Positions 58,221 through 64,000 of a stretch of 64,000 nt of DNA are shown one piece after another (the first letter of the stretch is position 1; the number at the start of each line of letters is the position of its first letter). Source of the DNA: Mycoplasmopsis maculosa (GTDB taxonomy: Bacteria; Bacillota_I; Bacilli_A; Mycoplasmatales; Metamycoplasmataceae); the NCBI RefSeq assembly GCF_900660665.1, contig NZ_LR215037.1, positions 558,001-622,000 of the forward strand, in the 5' to 3' direction. The translations under genes and the position numbers were made by a program. The notes beneath the pieces are model-generated. The model saw only the letters and a list, made by a program, of their open reading frames with translations. It did no database searches and was not told the origin of the DNA.

Positions 58221-58336
58221 ATATATTTAGTATGTATTTATATAGTATATTCACTTCTTTATATATATTAACACATATATATACTTTAGGTATATATGTG
58301 TATATATAAAGAGTGACTATATAAATACTAATATAT
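58221..58336. repeat. Long imperfect AT-rich inverted repeat
   Basis: Arms of about 50-60 bases face each other around 58283-58290. Shared blocks include TTTATATAG, CTCTTTATATATA-like and CACATATATA, interrupted by small insertions in the left arm. It fills the only gap inside the leftward gene block (58145-58395) and is flanked by TATAAT-like sequences. Origin, packaging site or divergent promoter are candidates. Confidence 0.65.
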
Positions 58337-58362
58337 AATATATTCATATATATACATATATA

Positions 58363-58395
58363 AGGCAAGCCTTTAAAAGTCTTGCTTTTTTTCTT
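58363..58395 (+). terminator. Hairpin with T-run between helicase gene and palindrome
   Basis: Stem GCAAG/CTTGC, loop of 11 bases, followed on the plus strand by seven T's. No plus-strand gene ends here, so either a transcript comes out of the palindrome or it acts after the helicase gene on the minus strand. Confidence 0.45.
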
Positions 58396-59226
58396 TTAGA
58401 AATCGTTATCAATTTCGCTAAAAGTTAGCTTATTATTTTCAAATAAAAAATTTGATTTTAATAATTGACCATTTCTATTTTTCACTACATCAAATGACTT
58501 AATTGTAATGTCTTTATTTATTTGGCTTTGGCTATCATATAAAAACGCTATTATGTCAGCGTCTTGCTCAACTGCTCCAGTACCTTTGATGTCACTAAAA
58601 GTTGGTGTTTCTGTTTTTTTAGAATCAACAGTTCTTTTTAATTGTGCTAATAAAACTATGGAAACTTTTTTATGTTTAGCTAATTGTTTTAATGTTTGAC
58701 TTATATATCCTAGTTTTTCGTGTTCTAATGTAAATTTTAGTTCGGAGTTTAAGATTTGAAAGTAGTCTATAAATACTGACCGTATAATTTTCTTTTCAGA
58801 TTTAAGACTTGTGATGATTTCACGAATTACATCGACTGTACATAAGTTACCACCAAAGTTATCAAAAATTAATAATTTATAATTTTTTATTTTTTCTAAA
58901 GCTTCTTCTTCTGATAAATTAAATTTATTTTGAGTTACAGTTATTAATCTTTCAAAAATTTCTAATTCAGTCATTTCTAAACTTATGAATAAAATATATT
59001 CATTTGGATTAAGTTGTTTATCAAAAGAGGAAATTAGATTTATTAGCATTGTTGTTTTTCCGACACCTGGTCTTGCGCCAATAACAAATAATTGACCAGT
59101 TTTTATACCGTGTGTAACGGCATTAAATTTTTTGTAATCAGTTAATAACGGCTTGCTATGTTTCATATCCATTTTTGCTTTTTCACGTTTTTTAATTAAT
59201 TCACTTGTAGTTGATATTTTTAGCAT
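58396..59226 (-). CDS. DnaB-type replicative helicase, C-terminal ATPase domain only
   Basis: 276 aa. RecA-like motor: Walker A IGARPGVGKTTM (49-60), FISLEMTELEIFERLI, Walker B SVFIDYFQIL, LLAQLKRTVDSKK, SDIKGTGAVEQDADII and the arginine-finger region VKNRNGQ. The N-terminal primase-interacting domain of DnaB (about 150 residues) is missing, so it may use the host loader or primase differently, or act in packaging or recombination. First gene of the leftward block; the start has an AAGGAAA site. Confidence 0.88.
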   Translation of the reverse strand: MLKISTTSELIKKREKAKMDMKHSKPLLTDYKKFNAVTHGIKTGQLFVIGARPGVGKTTMLINLISSFDKQLNPNEYILFISLEMTELEIFERLITVTQNKFNLSEEEALEKIKNYKLLIFDNFGGNLCTVDVIREIITSLKSEKKIIRSVFIDYFQILNSELKFTLEHEKLGYISQTLKQLAKHKKVSIVLLAQLKRTVDSKKTETPTFSDIKGTGAVEQDADIIAFLYDSQSQINKDITIKSFDVVKNRNGQLLKSNFLFENNKLTFSEIDNDF

Positions 59227-59331
59227 AATACTTTTCCTTTGCTGTAATTGACTAAATAAAATAGGGTCTAATTTTTTTCACCCTTGTACGGTGAAATTTG
59301 ATTAAAAATATTCAATTTGGGAACATTACCT

Positions 59332-59353
59332 AAATAAAGTCCCGAAATAAAAT
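59332..59353 (+). repeat. 22-bp direct repeat, right copy
   Basis: AAATAAAGTCCC then G then AAATAAAAT; one mismatch to the copy at 46288-46309. It overlaps GGGAACATTACCTAAATAAA (59319-59338), which is found inverted, with three mismatches, across the left junction at 45597-45616. Confidence 0.65.
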
Positions 59354-59368
59354 CCCTTTATTTATTGA

Positions 59369-59573
59369 TTTCTGATTAATAAGTTTGTATATTTATAACG
59401 GTGAAAAATAACGCTTATACTTTGTGGATTCAATACGCGACAAGGACTATTGCTTAATATATTTATAGTTTGTAATACAAACTTAAAATATTAAGCATAG
59501 GACTTGGAGCGTTTAAATTAATAAATATAGTGTAATTTGTAATCTTTAAATTTACTAAGTTATTAATCAGAAA
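59369..59573. repeat. 14-bp perfect inverted repeat flanking the right-end palindrome
   Basis: TTTCTGATTAATAA at 59369-59382 and its complement TTATTAATCAGAAA at 59560-59573, 177 bases apart. Confidence 0.7.
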
Positions 59574-59639
59574 AAGAAAACAATTCTTTTAACAATTTAC
59601 CATTCAAAAAAATAAAAACACCCTTTTAAGGATGTTATT

Positions 59640-59644
59640 TTTAT
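59640..59644 (+). repeat. Right prophage junction (attR core)
   Basis: TTTAT matching 45597-45601. On the minus strand the host gene reads TAT TTT ATA AA up to here and then enters phage sequence, giving a new tail (ITSLKGCFYFFEW) that stops at 59597. Confidence 0.65.
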
Positions 59645-62600
59645 AAAATACTCATTAGCCATATAATTTATTCCTCTGTCTGTATGTGTAAATCTTCCAG
59701 AAACAGTAGTAATCCCTATAGCACTTGTGTCCGGGTTTGAATTATATTCTTCAATTAAATGCAATTCATTGTCAGATAATGTATTTTCATTCAAAGGAAT
59801 TTCATATGTTCTATAATCGTTATCAGATGCATGAGCTCTTTTATATTTAACTTTTATTTTCGTAAAATTAAGTCTTAACATAGTTTGTATAGTTTCATTT
59901 GGTAAAGAAATTTTTAATCTACTTTTAATAGAAATTTTTGAATTATTTTTAGCACCAGAACTTATTAAATTACTATTTTTTAATGTTTCAAAAATTTCGC
60001 TTGTTGGTTCTAAACTGTAATCTAAAATATTATTTTTTATTACATTTATAAATCTTGGTGCTCCTTGCATATTAGATAAATAATAATTTTTTTCAATAGT
60101 ATTATGTCAGTTTGTATCTCTAACATTATATTCATCAAAACCATCTATATCTTGCAAACCTATTTTTATAGCCGGAATAGCATCTCTTTTTTCAAGAGTA
60201 GTAGAAATTTCTCTATAAGTAAATGAATCAAAAACAGTTTTTAAATTTATTAATTTTTCTTTTAATGAGCCAACAGGAGAATTAGCTGAAGGTTAATCTG
60301 TTTCAGCGCTTTTTGAACCTAATAAAGAAGCAACTTTATTATTTAACTCATTAATTTTAGCAGTTTTTGTAACTTTATTGCTTTCAGCATTATCTATTTT
60401 GTCTCATAATGATTTAATTAATCCAGCTGTTATATTACGTCCTTTTTCTGATATTGTTTGATTATCTTGATCAGAGCCTGTTAAAGTATTTAATAACGCC
60501 TTATATTTATTCAAAGAAGCTGTTAAATTATTTTTTTCTTCCTCTTTCAATTGATTTGAATTAGTCTTATCAGATATATTTCTTGTAATATCTGAAATTT
60601 TAGTTTCTAATTCATTTATTTCAGACTCTAAAGTAGTTTTTTGATTTGATAAATTGCTATTTTCTTGTTCCTTTTCTGAAATTTGCCGATTTGTTTCTAC
60701 TATTTGATTTTTTAAATTATTTTTTTCGCTTGTTTTATCTCGGATTTCAGAATTTAATGTTTGAAGTTCACTAATTAAATTGTTAATGTTGTCTGTTAAT
60801 GAATTTAAATCTCTATTTTTTGCTTCTAAATCAGCTTGTAATCTTGTGTTTTCTTCGTTTGATGAATTAATTTCTTGATTTAAACGTTCCTTTTCCTGTT
60901 CTAATCTTTCTTTTTCTCTTCTTAAATTTTGTATTTCTATATTTTTATCTGAAACAAGTTGTTCATTTGAAGAAATTTGTTCATTTAATAAAGCTAAAGC
61001 AGCTTGTTTTTCTTTAATAGAATCTTTCATTTGGGCTAATTGATTATTTAAATTAGAATTTTCATTTGATAAAGTTGCGTTTGAATCACTTAAATTTTGT
61101 ATTTCATTATCAATTGTTGAAATTAGTCTTTCTAATTCACTTTTTCTAGTTTCTAATGAATTTTTCTCTTGAGTTTTATTATTAATATTTTCTTCCAAAG
61201 AAACAAGTTGAGAATTTAAATTAGATAAAGCATTTCTTAATTCATCTATTTTTTCAATAGTTTTTTCTAATTCTTTTGTTTTTTGATTTAATGTTGATTG
61301 TTTTTGATTTAATTCTTCTCTTAATCTTTCGTTTTCAGAATCTGAATTGTTTGTTTCATCAGTCAATTGTTCAATATCTCGTTCTAATTGCTCTTTTTCT
61401 TGTTCTAATCTTTCTTTGTTTAAATTTTCTGATTGTAAATCTCTATTTAAATTTTGTAATTCTGTTTGTTTTTGATTAAATAAATTATTAGCTTCATTTA
61501 AAGATTCTTGTGCACTTTCTTTTTGTCTTATAGTGTCGCTTAAGTTATCCTCTAATCTTAATTTTTCCTGTTCTAAAGAGTTTTTCCGCTCTTTCTGAGA
61601 GTCTAAATTTCTCTCGTTTTCTTCCAAAATAGCTATTTGTTGATTTTTTTCGTCAATTTGATCATTTAATCTATTAATAGCTTCTTCTTTAGATTGCTTT
61701 TCTTGTTCTAAAGAGTTTTTTTCACTTTCAACTCTTTGAATTTGTTCTCTTACTTTTGCAATTTCTTCTCTATTTGCTTCTTCATCATGTCTTAGTGTTT
61801 CTAATCTATTATTTAATGTTGAAATAGTGCCAACTTTAGTAGCAAGATTAGAATTTGTAGAATTTAGTTCTTCATTTAAACGATTTTTTTCTTGTTCTAA
61901 TTGTTCTTTTTCTTGTTCTAATCTTTCTAATGATTCTAATTTAGATGTCTCCAAAGCAGCAATTTTATCATGTAAATCTTTAACAATACCTTGCTGTGCA
62001 GCTTTTGCTAAATTATCAAAATTAAACTCTTGACTATCTGTTCCTATCAATCTTATTAACATAGATTTATAGTTATCTATTTTTTGTTGTAAAGAAGTAT
62101 TTTCATTATTTAAAATTCTTAATTCTTCATTTAAACTATTTATTTCCTCATTCTTTTGAGAAAAAGACTCATTTAATTGTTGTAAATCTCTTATTAACTC
62201 AGAATTTGTACCTTCCGTTGATAATAAGACTGATTCAAGTTCATTTTTTCTTGTTTCTAAATTCAATTTATTATTTTGTAATTCTTGCAATTCTAATTCT
62301 AAATCATGAGCTTGTTGTCTTAAATCATAAACTAAAGAGCCTTCTAACGCTGAAGAGCCATTTTCACCTATTTCATAAGTATCGCTTGTGCCTAAAAGAA
62401 TATTTAGTTTTTCAACGTATTCTAAATTTTTATTTAAAATGGGTGTTTGTATTGTTTTATGGTTTTCATTAATTCTTCTTATATTTTTAGAAAAATTATC
62501 AGACAATAATAAAACTAAATTTTGAACAGTTTGTAAACTATCACTATTTAATGCATTATCTATTTCAATATCATTAGTTATTATTAAATTTGTTAAATTT

Positions 62601-63463
62601 TTGCCAACATAAGTATCATTAACTATTTTAAAAATTGAATTAGTTTCCTTTTGCTTAAGTAAAACCTCTTTTAACTTTTCAAATAATTTATTTATTGTTA
62701 AATTTGTTTGATTTAAAAGATTAATTGTAGATGTTAATTCTGAATTTAAGCTTCTATTTTCTTCTTCAAGTGATTGGATACTTTGGTTTAATTCTGTAAC
62801 TAAATCTTTATATCTTTTTTCTTCACCAGAATATTTTTGATTTAATACAGCAATTTGAGATTCTAATGTTAAAATTTCTGCTTTATACATTGCAGTCATA
62901 TATTTTTGTTTTGTAATAATTCTATTTTTTTCTTTTCTTAACTCAATTTCTTCGTTTTTTAATAAATTTAATTCATTTTTTAGCTCTTCTTTTGTGTTTC
63001 TATAATAATTAGTTAATTTTTCTAATTCTTCTAATAAATTTGTTTTTGTAATTTTAGCGTTATTTATAAATTTTTTTAATTCTGTTTGTTTTAATAATAA
63101 TGGATAAAGTAATGATCCTTCATTAACATTTGAAAAATCTAAAATATAATCTTCATTATTTTTAAAAACTTCTTTATCTTCTACACTTTTTCCAGTCAAC
63201 AATGAAACAACTTGTTTTAATTCATTTAGTTCATTTTCAACATCATCCATTTTATTCTTAATTTCACTTTTTTTGCCATTATTTATTTTTATATCTTTAT
63301 CTAACAAAAGAATTTTTTGATCTAATTCAGATATTTTTTTATAATCTGTTTCTTTTTCTTTCTTTGAGTACAAAATATGTCAAATAATAGGTGCTGCTAT
63401 TGCACTTATTGCAAGAGTTGCAGAAACAGTTACTAGAGCTGCTTTTTTATTTTTTGATATCAT
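59640..63463 (-). pseudogene. Coiled-coil surface protein B, 5' portion right of the prophage
   Basis: Starts MISKNKKAALVTVSATLAISAIAAPIIW with an AGGAAAA site: membrane anchor or signal without lipobox. About 1000 residues of heptad coiled coil rich in Leu, Glu, Gln, Asn and Arg follow (60404-63463), then an in-frame TAA at 60293-60295 and about 215 more codons of globular domain (DGFDEYNVRDTNWHN, FTHTDRGINYMANEYF) to the junction. With the fragment at 45179-45601 the gene would be 1414 codons, close to the 1405 of protein A. The intact first 1055 residues could still be made as a truncated protein. Confidence 0.75.
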
Positions 63464-63626
63464 TTTTCCTACTTTATTTTTACATAAAATTCTAATTAAT
63501 AAAAAATATATTAATAATATATTTTAAAAAGGGTTATTATATAATTTTATCATATTTAACTAATTTAGTAATTTGTGGAAAAAATGCGGGATAAAAACCA
63601 TAAATTTAATTTAAAATTTTAATAAT

Positions 63627-63656
63627 AAAAAAGAAACTTTTTCAGTTTCTTTTTTT
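63627..63656. terminator. Terminator-like hairpin right of surface gene B
   Basis: Stem AAAGAAAC/GTTTCTTT with loop tttttca and T-runs in both directions. Upstream of the minus-strand gene B, so on the minus strand it would end a transcript coming from 63800. Confidence 0.65.
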
Positions 63657-63679
63657 AACATAAGACAATTTAAATCTTA

Positions 63680-63790
63680 AATTCACTCGCACACAAATGA
63701 ATTTAATATTATTCGTGTGAAAGGAGTTATATACTCTTAAGCAACTATCCCTATGGGTATAGTAATCGTTCACATTGGGAACGCATCAAA
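63680..63790. ncRNA. Multi-hairpin RNA candidate upstream of the metallothionein-like gene
   Basis: Higher GC than its surroundings. On the plus strand GTGTGAA (63714-63720) can pair with TTCACAT (63769-63775) and enclose GAGT/ACTC and ACTATCCC/GGGTATAGT hairpins: a three-way junction. Rival pairings exist: CACAC upstream with GTGTG, and CGTTC with GAACG downstream. On the minus strand the same segment would run into the hairpin at 63627-63656. Orientation and promoter are not clear. The rest of 63464-63869 is AT-rich without other features. Confidence 0.45.
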
Positions 63791-63819
63791 TATATTTTAT
63801 ACTTTTTTTAAAAAAAATA

Positions 63820-63825
63820 TATAAT
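63820..63825 (+). promoter_or_regulatory. -10 box for the cysteine-rich peptide gene
   Basis: Consensus TATAAT, 45 bases before the ATG. The -35 (ttatac, 63797-63802) is weak. Gives a leader of about 38 bases. Confidence 0.5.
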
Positions 63826-63869
63826 TTTGTTAGTTATTTTAATAAAATGCATACTTTTAAAGGAAAATT

Positions 63870-63935
63870 ATGGAACACAAATGCAATTGCACAAATTGTA
63901 CATGCGGTGCTAAATGCGACTGCGCTCAAAAATAG
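63870..63935 (+). CDS. 21-residue metallothionein-like peptide
   Basis: MEHKCNCTNCTCGAKCDC plus AQK, then TAG: Cys at 5, 7, 10, 12, 16 and 18, pattern CxCxxCxCxxxCxC with His3. Six thiols in 21 residues is a metal-cluster pattern; it could hold Zn, Cu or Cd. An AAAGGA ribosome site sits 6 bases before the ATG, a TATAAT lies upstream, and a strong terminator follows, so it forms a complete one-gene unit. It is too short for standard gene callers. Metal binding is inferred from the pattern; chance is unlikely because Cys is rare in this genome. Confidence 0.75.
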   Translation: MEHKCNCTNCTCGAKCDCAQK

Positions 63936-63948
63936 TACATTTTATTTT

Positions 63949-63976
63949 AAAACTGACTATTTGTCAGTTTTTTTAT
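63949..63976 (+). terminator. Terminator of the cysteine-rich peptide gene
   Basis: Perfect stem AAAACTGAC/GTCAGTTTT with loop tattt, then T-run, 13 bases after the TAG. Confidence 0.85.
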
Positions 63977-64000
63977 TTTAATAAATAATATTTTGAAATT

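Larger units (their letters stand above)
59227..59639. other. Non-coding right end of the prophage with nested dyads
   Basis: 413 bp without a gene. Features in order: hairpin TTTCACC/GGTGAAA (about 59278-59297); hairpin GGGA/TCCC with the 22-bp repeat (59319-59353); a 14-bp inverted repeat at 59369-59382 and 59560-59573; and between them a compound palindrome, AGTTTGTA a TACAAACT (59467-59483) inside GCTTAATAT/ATATTAAGC (59452-59460, 59488-59496). This is a candidate early promoter, operator, replication origin and attP arm region. Confidence 0.6.
45602..59644. mobile_element. Compact prophage, about 14.0 kb, inserted in a surface-protein gene
   Basis: Bounded by 5-bp direct repeats and by the two halves of one gene. 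From right to left on the minus strand: helicase, zinc peptide, terminase, probable portal, 710-aa protein, probable scaffold, probable capsid, two structural-type proteins, coiled-coil membrane protein; a tyrosine integrase faces the other way near the left end, with a nuclease-like gene at the edge. The size is like MAV1 and phiMFV1 (about 15-16 kb) but I cannot say it is related. The structural frames are all open, so it may be functional. Confidence 0.88.

Noticed and set aside
45597-59644. Terminal inverted repeats of a transposon
   Set aside because: The inverted matches (20-mer at 45597/59319; TTTGAATGGTAA-type match at 45658/59600) are not in mirrored order from the ends, and there is a tyrosine integrase and no transposase.
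63680-63790. Hammerhead ribozyme or known riboswitch (purine, TPP, T-box)
   Set aside because: The three-way junction lacks CUGANGA/GAAA core bases and lacks the conserved loops of those riboswitch families.
63775-63981. 68-codon plus-strand ORF covering the cysteine-rich peptide in another frame
   Set aside because: It has no ribosome site, runs through the promoter and terminator, and its translation has no pattern; the 21-residue frame explains the signals better.

Overview
This AT-rich window comes from a mycoplasma (Mycoplasmataceae/Metamycoplasmataceae type). UGA reads as tryptophan throughout: conserved proteins stay open only if TGA is sense, for example at the PepC active site (RCW), RecR and the phage terminase. 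There are many signal-peptide or lipoprotein genes, no cell-wall genes, and a tmRNA tag ending in AFA. I do not name a species. All coordinates below use translation table 4.

Layout. 1-2669 (-): most of a Cas9 that runs off the left edge. 2796-4613 (-): transglutaminase-like lipoprotein. 4907-12311 (+): phosphoketolase, a small membrane protein, PepC, an unknown protein, a YebC-family protein and a ZIP metal transporter. 12.4-23.2 kb (-): a host-interaction cluster with an IdeS/Mac-like cysteine protease (signal peptide out of frame across eight T's), a membrane-anchored surface protein, a 1804-aa DUF31/MIP-like serine protease and a lipoprotein of GA-like repeats. 23.3-24.7 kb (-): NADH oxidase with a frameshift. 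25.0-28.2 kb (+): membrane metalloprotease, DUF402 protein and a Thr/Ala-rich stalk protein. 28.2-34.9 kb (-): an RNase J paralogue without its metal-binding motif, then the operon dnaX-ybaB-recR-tmk-holB-rsmI. 35.2-38.9 kb (+): gpmI, HAD phosphatase, a membrane protein and pgsA. 39.1-40.0 kb: lipoprotein gene wreckage. 40.5-40.9 kb (-): tmRNA.

40.9-63.5 kb (-) held two tandem paralogous genes of about 1400 codons for coiled-coil surface proteins. The downstream copy has two in-frame TAA codons. The upstream copy is cut by a 14.0-kb prophage (about 45602-59644). Joining the flanks at a shared 5-bp TTTAT gives back an open frame that aligns with the intact paralogue. The prophage has an outward-facing integrase with a structured leader, a nuclease-like gene, and a rightward-to-leftward block of DnaB-like helicase, zinc peptide, TerL, probable portal, a 710-aa protein, probable scaffold, probable capsid and fibre-like genes. 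I see no tail tube, tape measure, DNA polymerase or lysin.

63.6-64.0 kb: a multi-hairpin RNA candidate followed by a 21-residue, six-cysteine metallothionein-like peptide gene with its own promoter, ribosome site and terminator.

The strongest points for follow-up are the prophage and its exact insertion scar, the micro-metallothionein, the immunoglobulin-protease cluster with its homopolymer switch, and the inactive RNase J.
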